The notes under the pieces are model-generated. The model made no database searches. It saw only the letters and a list, made by a program, of their open reading frames with translations, and had not been told where the DNA came from. This document shows positions 40,079-49,940 of a stretch of 64,000 bases of DNA, one piece after another. The DNA is from Phycisphaerae bacterium (GTDB lineage Bacteria; Planctomycetota; Phycisphaerae; Phycisphaerales; UBA1924), in the NCBI GenBank assembly GCA_030429705.1, contig JAUIES010000003.1:372001-436000 (forward strand). Direction: 5' to 3'. The first letter of the stretch is position 1. Each line of letters begins with the position of its first letter. Position numbers and translations under genes: made by a program.

Positions 40079-42046
40079 ATGTCAGGCATGAAGGTCAAAA
40101 TCATCGCCCTGCTGATCGCCCTGCTGGGGCTCGGTGGATCGAGCGTGATGTCGTTCGCGCTTTCGCGGTCCGTCGGTCAGCACCGCCTCGCCTATACCGA
40201 TCGCGTTGAAGAGGGTGACCCGCCGCAGGTTGCTGCCGGTATTGCCATGGGCGCGTTCAAGGGGCTCTTTGTCAATATCCTCTGGATTCGCGCCAATGAA
40301 CTCAAGGAAGAGGGCAAGTACCACGAAGCAATCGAACTTGCCAAAGCGATCACCAAACTCCAGCCACGCTTCCCGCGCGTTTGGGTCTTTCACGCGTGGA
40401 ACATGGCGTACAACATCTCGGTGGTGACGCAGACACCGGAAGAACGGTGGCAGTGGGTGCAGGCCGGGATTCGACTCCTGCGTGACGGCGGCATCCCGAA
40501 CAATCCCAACGAGACATTGCTCTATAAGGAACTCGGCTGGATCTACCTGCACAAGATCGCCGGGTATACCGACGATGCGAGTCAGTACTACAAGCGGAAG
40601 GTCGCTGAAGAGTTTCAGGTTGTGACAGGAGCCCCGCCACAGATTCGTCTGGCCGACTCGGCATCCCGCTCGGATGTCATCGCGTTGTATGCGAACTGGA
40701 TTGAAGGCATTGCGACTGCTGCTGATACGCGGCAAGGCGTGTTTGATCGGGTTCCCGAGGCTGAGGAACTCGTGCTGGCGCTTGAAGAGCAGGTCGGTGA
40801 ACCGATTGGCCTTGGGTTACTCACGAGATATACCTATCACACGGCACTCGCGACTTCGCCAAGCCGACCAGAACTCGAAGCCGCGATGGGGCCCAAGAAC
40901 CTGGCGATGGGTGCATTACTCGCCGACCCACGGTTTGCAGACGCATGGGATGAACTGATTCGTCATGCGCGCAAGCGTGTTTTGATTGACGAATACAACA
41001 TGCAGCCACACATCATGGCGCGTTTCACACGCCAGTGGGGGCCGATCGACTGGCGTCATCCGGCAGCGCACACGCTGTACTGGGGGGCGCTGGGTGTTGA
41101 GCGCGGCGAACAGCGATACACCGAAGAAACCAAGGGGTTGTTCGACTTCGTCAACTCGAATCGCGTGGTGATGCAGGCGATGCAGGAGTTGTACCGAGGC
41201 GGCGATGTGTATTTCAACTACATCGACTTTGTGCTCGGCGGCCAGGGTTTCTATATGTCGATGCCCGATCCATACTTTGCGCAGTCCTATGGCGATCTGC
41301 AGGATCAGATCGTTCGACTCGGCGGTGTCTTTGAGGACTCGTCACGGCGTGCGATGACACCATTTGCAGCTGGGTATGAAAACTTCATGGTCGATGTCGT
41401 TGCGTTGTTCTATCGCCGCGGCCAAAAGGACATCGCCGAGCAATGGCTCAACAAATTGCGTACCTTCAGCATGCAGGCGGTGAACGACCCGAACAAGGCT
41501 GAAGAATATTCGAAGCCGCTGGATGAGTTTGTGCAGTCGCAATTGTGGGACCGGTACGGCTCCCCCAATATCGCGAGACAGGAAGTCTTCGGCGCTTTGC
41601 AGGGTGCCTACCAGGCGCTTCTTCGCGCCGACACCGAGCAGTTCCATTCGTCGTACGAGTACGCCAAACAGGCGCACCGATACTACTTCAACGAGCAATA
41701 CCGTCCCATGGTCGCGAACCGTGGCACCGCTCGTATGGAGTACATGCCGAAGGACTTCCGACTGTTCGCTGGCGGCGTGTTTGCGCAGGTGTTCCAGAAT
41801 GTCCCGCTTGATGAGGCTGAGATTCTGTTTTCCTACGCAACCGATGATCTCAAACTCTTCGCATACGACATCTTGATCAGCATGTACAAAGAGATGCTGG
41901 ACGAGCGGGCGGAAGACACCGGCACACGCAACTTCGCTGCGGTGTTCCCAGAGCCGCCTGGCTTGGAGCAGTTTCGTCAAGAGCGAGATCGCATGGCTGC
42001 CGAAGAGCGTGAGTTCATCGAGAGTCTGAATGTTGAAGAGAAGTAA
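40079..42046 (+). CDS. Membrane-anchored helical-repeat (TPR-like) protein of the SPFH-ABC operon
   Basis: Protein of 655 residues. ATG 40079 has GGAG about 9 bases upstream. One N-terminal helix (IIALLIALLGLGGSSVMSF) anchors an otherwise soluble, aromatic-rich, helical protein. TPR-like units are visible early (LKEEGKYHEAIELAKAITKL, PRVWVFHAWNMAYN), with further helical hairpins such as KDIAEQWLNKLRTFS. It follows the permease gene by 17 bases, so it belongs to the same transcript. I recognise no named family. A role as an assembly or substrate-recognition subunit on the outer face of the ABC/SPFH complex is inferred from position only. Confidence 0.75.
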   Translation: MSGMKVKIIALLIALLGLGGSSVMSFALSRSVGQHRLAYTDRVEEGDPPQVAAGIAMGAFKGLFVNILWIRANELKEEGKYHEAIELAKAITKLQPRFPRVWVFHAWNMAYNISVVTQTPEERWQWVQAGIRLLRDGGIPNNPNETLLYKELGWIYLHKIAGYTDDASQYYKRKVAEEFQVVTGAPPQIRLADSASRSDVIALYANWIEGIATAADTRQGVFDRVPEAEELVLALEEQVGEPIGLGLLTRYTYHTALATSPSRPELEAAMGPKNLAMGALLADPRFADAWDELIRHARKRVLIDEYNMQPHIMARFTRQWGPIDWRHPAAHTLYWGALGVERGEQRYTEETKGLFDFVNSNRVVMQAMQELYRGGDVYFNYIDFVLGGQGFYMSMPDPYFAQSYGDLQDQIVRLGGVFEDSSRRAMTPFAAGYENFMVDVVALFYRRGQKDIAEQWLNKLRTFSMQAVNDPNKAEEYSKPLDEFVQSQLWDRYGSPNIARQEVFGALQGAYQALLRADTEQFHSSYEYAKQAHRYYFNEQYRPMVANRGTARMEYMPKDFRLFAGGVFAQVFQNVPLDEAEILFSYATDDLKLFAYDILISMYKEMLDERAEDTGTRNFAAVFPEPPGLEQFRQERDRMAAEEREFIESLNVEEK

Positions 42047-42115
42047 CGCGGGCGGGCCCTGATCCAATCGAGCCTTTTGTTCGACTGTTCGAATCGATGA
42101 CTTGGCACCGTCTCT

Positions 42116-43102
42116 TCACCCGAGCAATAGATCGCGCGCTTCGGTGTACTTCGCCAGCGTTCCTGCGATGACGCGATCGGGGAGCACCGGGCCGGGGTCA
42201 GTCTTGTCCCATTGACCAGCCTGAACCAACGCTTCGAGATACTCGCGTACGAATTGCTTATCGAAACTCGGCTGCGGTCCGCCTGGGGCGTATCCGTCTG
42301 CCGGCCAGAACCTCGAACTGTCTGGCGTGAGCGCTTCGTCGATCAGAATCGGTTCGTGACTGCTGATCGATCCATCTTCGTGCACGGGCAATCCAAACTC
42401 AAATTTTGTGTCCGCGATGATGAGCCCGCGCGCTTCAGCGTGTTGTGAAGCCATCGAGTAAATCGCGATCGACAGGTCGCGCAGTTTGGTCATCAGATCC
42501 GAACCAACCAAAGCACATGCCTGGTCGAACGAGATGTTTTCGTCGTGTTCCCCGCGTTCGGCTTTGGTGGCCGGTGAAAAGATGGGCTCGGGCAATCGGT
42601 CGCATTGCTGCAGTCCCGCAGGCAGGGAGATCCCGCACACAGAGCCGGTCTGCTGATAGTCTTTCCAACCACTTCCCTCGAGATAGCCGCGCACGATGCA
42701 CTCGACCGGGATGACCTGGCACCGCCTCCCGATCATGCACCGTCCGGCGAGGTCCGAGCGTGTGGTTTGCGAGCCTTCAAATGCGGCATCGGGTATCACA
42801 TCAGGGTTCACCGTACGCAGGTGTGTTTTGCATAGACCCGCCTGTTCGATGGCGGTGAGCCAGAACGCAGCGATCTCTGTGAGAATGGCCCCTTTACCGG
42901 GAATGGGAGTCGGCAAGACCACATCAAACGCCGAGAGCCGATCGGTCGCAATCAGCAGCAACGATGGTTCCGCAATCGTGCCAGCCGGAAGGGGATAAAC
43001 ATCGCGGACCTTGCCAGCGATGCGCCCGGCAAGGCGCAGATCAGTCTCGCAGACTGCGGTCTGCGGAATAGGGGAGGTCGATTGGTATATTCTGGGATTC
43101 AC
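42116..43102 (-). CDS. purC: Phosphoribosylaminoimidazole-succinocarboxamide synthase (SAICAR synthase)
   Basis: Purine-pathway enzyme of 328 residues joining aspartate to CAIR with ATP. Diagnostic segments are GKVRDVY, ATDRLSAFDVVLP, PVECIVRGYLEGSGWKDY, KAERGEHDENISF and IADTKFEFGL. The length fits the longer form common outside Firmicutes. It is divergent from the GH10-like gene with a 116-base gap, and convergent with the SPFH-ABC operon. No other pur gene is in the window. Confidence 0.97.
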   Translation of the reverse strand: MNPRIYQSTSPIPQTAVCETDLRLAGRIAGKVRDVYPLPAGTIAEPSLLLIATDRLSAFDVVLPTPIPGKGAILTEIAAFWLTAIEQAGLCKTHLRTVNPDVIPDAAFEGSQTTRSDLAGRCMIGRRCQVIPVECIVRGYLEGSGWKDYQQTGSVCGISLPAGLQQCDRLPEPIFSPATKAERGEHDENISFDQACALVGSDLMTKLRDLSIAIYSMASQHAEARGLIIADTKFEFGLPVHEDGSISSHEPILIDEALTPDSSRFWPADGYAPGGPQPSFDKQFVREYLEALVQAGQWDKTDPGPVLPDRVIAGTLAKYTEARDLLLG

Positions 43103-43218
43103 ACGCGCATGGTACGCTCAAATGCGCCTGATTGCAGACTCTGCAGGCGGGATCGACTCGCCCTAGCGTTGCAATGATCGTACAGTAGCCTCTGACGATT
43201 CTGGGCTTCGGAAGAAGG

Positions 43219-45114
43219 ATGGCGTTCGGTATGCTGAGTTTCGTGGTGTTTGATGGTGATCTCCCGGCGGCCGAGTTCGCCGTTCGCCATGCGCACCTGA
43301 TCGGTCCCGACAATGTGCCCGTGCCCGGCGAGATTAATTTTCAGACCGGGTGCGTGCGATGCGTGAAGACCAATCCCGAAGCCGCCGGGCTTTCGCTCCA
43401 GATGGCGATGGACAAGAACACGCTGCATCTGCTCTCACCAACGCGCAGTGGCGACGACGATCTTGACGAAAGAGCATTCCGTGAAAAAGTGCGAGCCGAG
43501 CGCAAGCGTCGCGCCATGGCGCAGCACGATGCCTCGGCTGCCGATGCGATCGGCCCGGAGACGGATATCCCGCTCGAGCCGCTCGGTGTGCTGACGCTGC
43601 AGACCTGCCTCCTGCCTGAGCGGAACGAACCATACTTGTTGAGTCTGGAACTGGCTCGTCATCGGCTCATGCAGTTTCTCGTCAAACTCGAAGAATGGCA
43701 ATTGTTCGACCTGCCTCTCGATCATCCAATCATGGTCCTGTTCGAGCAAGCGAGACTGACTTTTACCGACGCTCTCGTCGCCCAGCGTCACGGTATTGGT
43801 GAAGGCGCCGCCGGCACCGACCAGACCTTCGGATATTCACCAGATGCGAACCGTCTGGCGATGCGGGCGCTGTGGCTCGCGATTGAAGCGGGGGAGCGTC
43901 AGGCGTTGCTCCACGCAGCCACCGATTTCGAGCCGCGCATGTCGGGTGAAATCCATCGTCAGGCGATCGAAGATCAACCGGGGGGGTCAAGTGATCGCAC
44001 AGCAGCCGGCAAGACCGCAACTGTCGTGACGACCAACCGACCGGGCGTTGTCCTTCCAACACGACCGGCCATCGGGTGCGCCGTCTCACCGTCCGCATTC
44101 TTTGAAGCGGCTCAAGAGACAGCCCTGCGATCATGCGAGTTTATCTCGATGCCGATGCGGTGGGCCGAGCTCGAACCGACCGAAGGCAAGTACTTGTTCC
44201 AGAACACCGATCGCTGGATCGAGTGGGCGGTGCGCAAGGCGAAAGTACCCGTTGTTGCCGGACCGATCATTGATCTGCGACCGGGGGCTGTGCCCGATTG
44301 GTTGTACATCTGGGAGAACGACTACGAGACACTTCGTGAGTTGATCTATGAGCATGTAAAAAATGTGGTGACCAGATACCGCCGCACAATTGCGCGATGG
44401 ACCGTTGTTTCGGGTCTTCATGCAAACAACAATTTTCATCTCGGCTTTGATCACATGATGGACCTCACGCGAGTGTGCGTGATGGTGGTGCGCAAGTTGC
44501 ACCCGCAGGCGAAGATTCAGGTCGAGATCACTCAGCCCTGGGGCGAATACTACACGCACAATCGGCGTTCACTTCCGCCGCTCCTGTATGCGGAGATGTT
44601 GACGCAGGCCGGAATCAGCGTTGATTCCTACGCGGTTCGGTTGCAGATGGGTCAGCCTGAGCAAGGTCAGTCGGTCCGTGACTTGATGGAAATCTCTGCC
44701 ATGCTCGATCGTTGCGCGATGCTCGATCGACCGATTGCACTCACCGCTGTGGGCGTTCCATCGGGCACGCCCGAGTCGGTTGGGCATCCTGAACTTGCGG
44801 ATCGTCACCCGGGGTATTGGCGCAAGCCTTGGACAGAACAGGTGCAGGCGGACTGGGCGTCAGCGGTGTGCACGATCGCGATGTCCAAGCCGTTTATTCA
44901 AAGTGTCTGTTGGCAGGAACTGTACGACTTGCCTCAGCCTGTCGAGATGCCGCGCGGCGGGTTGATATCCGTGAGTGGCCATCGCAAACCCATTGTGGAA
45001 CGCATCATGGAGATCCGTGAATGCATGGGACAGGGCAAGCCACCGCGCGGCATCGCCGACTTTGGCGTGCTCAAGGGCGCTGCACTTGCGAGCAGCACGA
45101 GCGCAACTCGTTAG
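43219..45114 (+). CDS. GH10-like TIM-barrel protein without catalytic glutamates
   Basis: Protein of about 631 residues without signal peptide. The second half (residues 300-600) resembles glycoside hydrolase family 10: FISMPMRWAELEPTEGKY, VVAGPIIDLRPGAVPDWL and VVTRYRRTIARW. The acid/base position reads WTVVSG (Gly near 399) where GH10 has WDVVNE. The nucleophile segment reads IALTAVGVPS (Ala near 510) where GH10 has a Glu in ITExDVP-type sequences. Both catalytic Glu are therefore missing. The first 120 residues form a beta-rich domain and 120-200 a helical one. ATG 43231 is an alternative start. It is followed after 12 bases by the ComEA-like gene and then mfd. Being cytoplasmic and inactive-looking, it may be a binding or scaffold protein. 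Confidence 0.75.
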   Translation: MAFGMLSFVVFDGDLPAAEFAVRHAHLIGPDNVPVPGEINFQTGCVRCVKTNPEAAGLSLQMAMDKNTLHLLSPTRSGDDDLDERAFREKVRAERKRRAMAQHDASAADAIGPETDIPLEPLGVLTLQTCLLPERNEPYLLSLELARHRLMQFLVKLEEWQLFDLPLDHPIMVLFEQARLTFTDALVAQRHGIGEGAAGTDQTFGYSPDANRLAMRALWLAIEAGERQALLHAATDFEPRMSGEIHRQAIEDQPGGSSDRTAAGKTATVVTTNRPGVVLPTRPAIGCAVSPSAFFEAAQETALRSCEFISMPMRWAELEPTEGKYLFQNTDRWIEWAVRKAKVPVVAGPIIDLRPGAVPDWLYIWENDYETLRELIYEHVKNVVTRYRRTIARWTVVSGLHANNNFHLGFDHMMDLTRVCVMVVRKLHPQAKIQVEITQPWGEYYTHNRRSLPPLLYAEMLTQAGISVDSYAVRLQMGQPEQGQSVRDLMEISAMLDRCAMLDRPIALTAVGVPSGTPESVGHPELADRHPGYWRKPWTEQVQADWASAVCTIAMSKPFIQSVCWQELYDLPQPVEMPRGGLISVSGHRKPIVERIMEIRECMGQGKPPRGIADFGVLKGAALASSTSATR

Positions 45115-45126
45115 ACTGGAACGATC

Positions 45127-45681
45127 ATGCCGACACCACCCTCCATCTGGAAAGGCCGAATGGGTTGGGGATCGGTCGGATTCGCCGCCGGTGCTGCGTC
45201 AGTCGGCACGCTTTGGACAGGTGTCGGATCACGCGCCATTCCCGAGCCGGTCAGTCATCAACAGCCGCAGGTTGTGCTCCCATATCGAAACACCGAGCCA
45301 CCACCCGATCTGCAGATTGTTGATGCCACGCCGCCTGTGCAAGTGCCTGCGGCGAGCATTGAGCAGCCAGAACAAGATCGAGAGCCTGCTTTTCAGTCTG
45401 AGCCAGAATCTGATCGTGAGATCGCGGCGGTACCGCAACAACCGGCTGTCATTGAGCCTGCTGCCAATCCATTGCCCTCTGCGCGGCTTCTGATCAATCT
45501 GAACACCGCGTCACACGCCGAGTTGGATTTGCTACCTGGAATAGGCCCAGCGCTTGCCGATCGAATCGTTACCGAGCGCGAGCGAGGCGGGCGGTACACA
45601 TCTCTGCGTGATCTGCAGCGTGTGAGCGGGATCGGGCCTCGAACAGCCGAAAAACTCGAAGGGCTGGTCGTTTTTGAGTAG
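45127..45681 (+). CDS. Helix-hairpin-helix protein, ComEA-like
   Basis: Protein of 184 residues. A hydrophobic stretch near the N-terminus (SVGFAAGAASVGTLWTG) may be an uncleaved anchor, followed by a Pro/Gln/Glu-rich linker of about 90 residues. The last 62 residues carry two helix-hairpin-helix motifs (LNTASHAELDLLPGIGPALA and DLQRVSGIGPRTAEKLE), which bind DNA non-specifically, as in the ComEA DNA-uptake receptor. Unlike ComEA it is not next to comEC here. It sits between the GH10-like gene (12-base gap) and mfd (27-base gap). Confidence 0.85.
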   Translation: MPTPPSIWKGRMGWGSVGFAAGAASVGTLWTGVGSRAIPEPVSHQQPQVVLPYRNTEPPPDLQIVDATPPVQVPAASIEQPEQDREPAFQSEPESDREIAAVPQQPAVIEPAANPLPSARLLINLNTASHAELDLLPGIGPALADRIVTERERGGRYTSLRDLQRVSGIGPRTAEKLEGLVVFE

Positions 45682-45708
45682 TCAAGTGCCGATGTCCGAA
45701 AGCCGGTC

Positions 45709-48700
45709 GTGGCGATGGACCTGATCAAACATCTCAACAGCTTGCCGCAGATCGAGCTCCTGTCACAAAGACTCCGTGAAGGCTCGCGTTGTGTGGCATC
45801 CGGCGTCGCAGGGAGTTCAACGGGATTCCTCGCGGGCGCGGTCGCTGTTGCAAGCGAGCGGCCGGTGCTCCTCGTCACCGCTCACCTCGATGATGCGGAC
45901 GAGATAGCGGATGAGGTTTCGCAGGATCCGAGCGCACCCTCGGTGATTCGTGTGCCCGCGCTCGAAGCCGATGCGGGCGGGAAAAGCGTGCCTCCTGACT
46001 TGATGGCCGAGCGATTGGCCGCGGTGCGACAAGTGATCGAACTGTCACCCGATGCGCCGGTCTTGATTGTGGCGCCGATTCACGCGTTGATGCAGGAGTC
46101 CCCCAAGCCAGCTGCGATGGACGATCTTGTTCGTGTGCTTCGGGTCGGCGATTCGATCGATCAAGGTCATCTGATCGGTTGGTTGGGTGATGCCGGGTAC
46201 ACGCGCCGTGAAGTCATCGAAGAGCCGGGCGAGTTTGCAGTGCGTGGGGGGATCATCGACATCTTCCCGCCGGGCGGCATCTCGATGCCGGTCCGCATTG
46301 ATCTCTTCGGCGATGACATCGAACGCATCAACGAAGTCGACCCGGAGACACTCGGCACCGACCGGACTGTTTCATCAGTCCAGATCGTGTCAGCGAACGA
46401 AACGGAAGTCGGCGATGACAACGGGATCTGTGTTGTCGATTTGGTGCCGCGAGAATCGATCGCGATCCTCAGTGAAACGCTCGAAATCGTCGAACAGGCG
46501 CGAGGCTATTTCGAGCGCGTTCGAGACGGTCGCGGCATCCTCGGCCCGCCGGCGGTCCTTGCCAAAGTGGAATCACATTGCTCCGCCATCGCAGAAGTGA
46601 ATCAGTTTTCTGCCGGGGCTTCGACCGCGGATGTCAGAATCAGTCTGCCGTTTGAAGCACTGCCGTCGCTCTCTGAAGAGACCGCAGAAGCGATTGGGGA
46701 TTTGGTCACACTCGCGAGCGACGCAAAGGTGGTCGTTGCATGTCAGAACGAGGGTGAACTGCAAAGGCTCACCGAGTTACTGCAGGAGAACGCAGCCGAA
46801 TCGGCATCGATTGAGTCGCTCGTACGCTATGTCCATCGCGGCATGGTCATTGGTGGCGATGCCCGACTGGCGATCGTTCCATATCACGAACTTCTGCACC
46901 GGTTTGATGCTCGCCGGCGAAACACGCAGTTACGACAAGGGAAGGCGACCGACACCTTTCTCGATTTCGATGTGGGCGATTTCGTCGTGCATGCAGACCA
47001 TGGCATCGCGCGGTTTACCGGGCTCGCGTTGTTAAGGCCCAGACAACTCCCCGGATTGCCCGAGGCTCCAAAGAATGAACGCGAAGAGTACCTCACGCTG
47101 GAGTTTGCTGCGGGAACCAAACTGCATGTGCCGTGCGTCCAGATCGATCAAGTTCAACGATACATCGGGGGTTTCAGCGGCAAACCACCACTTTCGACAC
47201 TGGGGGGTGCCAAATGGAAAAACCAGAAGAAAAAGGTTACTGAATCAGTTCGAGACCTGGCCGCTGAGTTGCTCCGTGTGCGCGCCGCACGCGAACATCT
47301 GCCCGGCATCCGCTATCCAGCGGATACTCGATGGCAGACCGAGTTTGAAGCCGAGTTTCCCTACGAAGAAACGCAGGACCAGTTGGCAGCCATCGCAGCG
47401 ATCAAACGCGACATGCAGTCCGAGCAACCGATGGATCGACTGGTGTGCGGCGATGTCGGGTTTGGCAAAACCGAAGTCGCCATCCGTGCTGCATTCAAAG
47501 CATGCGAGTTTGGTAAACAGGTGGCTATTCTTGTCCCGACCACGGTGCTCGCCGAACAACACGAGCGCACCTTTTTCTCCCGGTTCCGAGACTATCCGTT
47601 TCGCGTCGAGTCGCTCAGTCGGTTCAAGACCGGCAAAGAAATTAACGACACACTACGGGATCTGCGCAAGGGGCAGATCGATGTCGTCATCGGTACTCAT
47701 CGGCTGCTTTCAAAGGATGTGAAATTCGCGGATCTTGGTCTGGTTGTGGTCGATGAAGAGCAGCGTTTCGGTGTTGAACACAAAGAACGACTGTTGCAAC
47801 TGCGCATGATGGTGGATGTACTCACGCTGTCTGCAACTCCCATCCCGCGCACGCTGCATATGGCGATGCTTGGCCTGCGCGATATATCGAGTCTGACCAC
47901 GGCACCGCTCGATCGCCGAGCGATTGTCACCGAGGTCATTCCCTTCAACGAACAGCGCATCGCCCGCGCGATCGCGCGCGAACTGGCTCGCGAGGGGCAG
48001 GTCTACTTCGTTCACAATCGAGTCCACGACATTCAATCGGTTGCGGCTGATGTGCAGAAGTTGGCTCCGGATGCCAAGATCGTCGTCGGGCACGGGCAGA
48101 TGCCGCCGAAGGAACTCGAAAGCGTGATGCTCCAGTTCATGCGCCGACAAGCCGACATTCTCGTTTCAACCACGATCATCGAGTCAGGGATTGATAACCC
48201 AACGGCAAACACCATGATCATCACTGATGCCGATCGATTCGGGCTTGCAGACTTGCATCAGTTGCGCGGGCGTGTCGGTCGATACAAGCACCGCGCCTAT
48301 TGCTACCTGCTCCTGCCGAACGATCGACCCTTGAAAGAGATCGCTCAGAAGCGGCTCAAAGCGATCGAGCAGTACGCCATGCTCGGAGCCGGATTCAAGA
48401 TTGCCATGCGCGATCTTGAGATTCGAGGTGCCGGGAACTTGCTGGGCGCCGAGCAATCGGGGCATATCGCAGCCGTCGGGTACGAGATGTACTGCCAACT
48501 GCTCGATTCTGCCGTGCATGAACTCAAAGAAGGAGCACCGTTGGTCAGATCAAGTGCGACGACCGTTGAAATTGGTGTGTCTGGCATCATCCCACGCAAG
48601 TACATCCCATCAGACGGTCGACGATTGGCAGCCTATCGGCGGCTCGCCGTCGCCGCAACAGCCAGCGAACTTGATGCCGTTCGTCAGGACATGACCGAGG

Positions 48701-49035
48701 CCTATGGCGAACCCCCACCTCAGGTAGAAAGATTGCTCGACCTGGCATCCGTTCGTGTTGCTGCGGCTCACTATGGTGTGCATACCATGACCCGCCGCAA
48801 GCAAGATGTCGTGCTGCTCACACGCGATCCGATAGCAGTCGCTTCGGCCCTCGAAGATGGACCAGGCTCGGTTCGGACGATTGGTCCGGAACTCGCTCAG
48901 ACCAACGCACGCGATTTGCAGGGTGAAAAACTGAGCGAGGTCTATTTACGCCTTCCTGCTCCATATTTTGAGGATCCTACGACGCTGGTGACCACGCTGC
49001 GGACCCGTCTCAGCCGCGGTGCAGCAATCGCCTAA
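45709..49035 (+). CDS. mfd: Transcription-repair coupling factor Mfd
   Basis: ATP-dependent translocase of 1108 residues that removes RNA polymerase stalled at DNA lesions and recruits UvrABC. The N-terminal UvrB-homology region (GSSTGFLAGAV, VRGGIIDIFPPGG), the CarD-like RNA-polymerase-interacting domain (DFVVHADHGIARFTGL, near 425-440), helicase motif I GDVGFGKTE, the Walker B-like DEEQRFGVEHKERL and the TRG region GIDNPTANTMI are all present. The C-terminal TRCF domain completes the normal length. GTG 45709 and ATG 45715 are both possible starts. It probably shares a transcript with the two upstream genes. Confidence 0.96.
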   Translation: MAMDLIKHLNSLPQIELLSQRLREGSRCVASGVAGSSTGFLAGAVAVASERPVLLVTAHLDDADEIADEVSQDPSAPSVIRVPALEADAGGKSVPPDLMAERLAAVRQVIELSPDAPVLIVAPIHALMQESPKPAAMDDLVRVLRVGDSIDQGHLIGWLGDAGYTRREVIEEPGEFAVRGGIIDIFPPGGISMPVRIDLFGDDIERINEVDPETLGTDRTVSSVQIVSANETEVGDDNGICVVDLVPRESIAILSETLEIVEQARGYFERVRDGRGILGPPAVLAKVESHCSAIAEVNQFSAGASTADVRISLPFEALPSLSEETAEAIGDLVTLASDAKVVVACQNEGELQRLTELLQENAAESASIESLVRYVHRGMVIGGDARLAIVPYHELLHRFDARRRNTQLRQGKATDTFLDFDVGDFVVHADHGIARFTGLALLRPRQLPGLPEAPKNEREEYLTLEFAAGTKLHVPCVQIDQVQRYIGGFSGKPPLSTLGGAKWKNQKKKVTESVRDLAAELLRVRAAREHLPGIRYPADTRWQTEFEAEFPYEETQDQLAAIAAIKRDMQSEQPMDRLVCGDVGFGKTEVAIRAAFKACEFGKQVAILVPTTVLAEQHERTFFSRFRDYPFRVESLSRFKTGKEINDTLRDLRKGQIDVVIGTHRLLSKDVKFADLGLVVVDEEQRFGVEHKERLLQLRMMVDVLTLSATPIPRTLHMAMLGLRDISSLTTAPLDRRAIVTEVIPFNEQRIARAIARELAREGQVYFVHNRVHDIQSVAADVQKLAPDAKIVVGHGQMPPKELESVMLQFMRRQADILVSTTIIESGIDNPTANTMIITDADRFGLADLHQLRGRVGRYKHRAYCYLLLPNDRPLKEIAQKRLKAIEQYAMLGAGFKIAMRDLEIRGAGNLLGAEQSGHIAAVGYEMYCQLLDSAVHELKEGAPLVRSSATTVEIGVSGIIPRKYIPSDGRRLAAYRRLAVAATASELDAVRQDMTEAYGEPPPQVERLLDLASVRVAAAHYGVHTMTRRKQDVVLLTRDPIAVASALEDGPGSVRTIGPELAQTNARDLQGEKLSEVYLRLPAPYFEDPTTLVTTLRTRLSRGAAIA

Positions 49036-49146
49036 ACCAGATCTTCACTCAGGCGATGCCGAGTGTCTCGTCGATACAGGATATTATCAGCCTTGTGAGT
49101 TGATCCGACGATAGGGTGATGGGACGAACGAGGAGTCACGATACAC

Positions 49147-49848
49147 ATGCCCGGGCCAAGCAACGAATCAAATGCAAATCGGGAACACTCGCCATTGCAG
49201 CGCGAGCTGGTCGGCCTGCGTCGACGGCTCGCGGCCGAAGCGACTTGTGCAATCCAGATGCTCGAAAACGCATTGGAAGCGTTGTGGACCGGCAACCACG
49301 AGCAGGCTGCCGATGTGCGTGTTCAGGAAAAGGGCGTTGATGTCGAAGAGGTCGCGATCGAGCAGGAGTGCTTTCGGATCATGACGCTGCATCAGCCTTT
49401 TGCACATGATTTCCGTGTGCTCGCCTTTTGCTTGAAGGTGAATCAGGATCTCGAACGCGTTGCCGATCATGCAAGTTCGATTGCCAAGATCACCCGCCGA
49501 ATCGAGCGACCGGAATTGGTGTCGTGGCCAACCGCTGTACGCGACATGGGTGATCGCGTTCCCATGCTCTGTCACGATCTATTGCGCACGGTTCTTGCTG
49601 AAGATGTCGCCCGGGCCCGCGAGATCATCGAGAAAGACAAGGTGATCGACTCACTCGATAAGCGTCTGTTCGCCGAGGTCCGAGATTGGATCGTCAGCGA
49701 CCCGGCGATGGTCGACTCGGCGTTGCTTGCTTATCGGATCGGCCGAGAACTAGAACGCGTGGGCGATCTCATGGTCAACATCGCGGAAGACCTTGTATAC
49801 CTCGCAACCGGAACGATCGTTCGACACAGCAAAGTCAAGTCATACTGA
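49147..49848 (+). CDS. phoU: PhoU-family phosphate regulator
   Basis: All-helical protein of 233 residues with the two PhoU half-repeats. The metal-binding motifs appear as KGVDVEEVAIEQE with RVLAFCLKVNQDLERVADHA (first half), and KDKVIDSLDKRLF with YRIGRELERVGDLMVNIAED (second half). PhoU links the Pst phosphate transporter to the PhoR kinase. No pst or phoBR gene is in the window, so it is an isolated copy. It starts 111 bases after mfd, and a TATTAT sequence at 49082-49087 may be its own -10 box. Confidence 0.93.
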   Translation: MPGPSNESNANREHSPLQRELVGLRRRLAAEATCAIQMLENALEALWTGNHEQAADVRVQEKGVDVEEVAIEQECFRIMTLHQPFAHDFRVLAFCLKVNQDLERVADHASSIAKITRRIERPELVSWPTAVRDMGDRVPMLCHDLLRTVLAEDVARAREIIEKDKVIDSLDKRLFAEVRDWIVSDPAMVDSALLAYRIGRELERVGDLMVNIAEDLVYLATGTIVRHSKVKSY

Positions 49849-49940
49849 ACGCTCTGCGCCGGTCGTAGCAAATCCCGCATCCGACGACCTGTCAACCCTT
49901 CGTGGTCCCTGTCCGATGAACAGTCGGGAGGGTGTTCACC

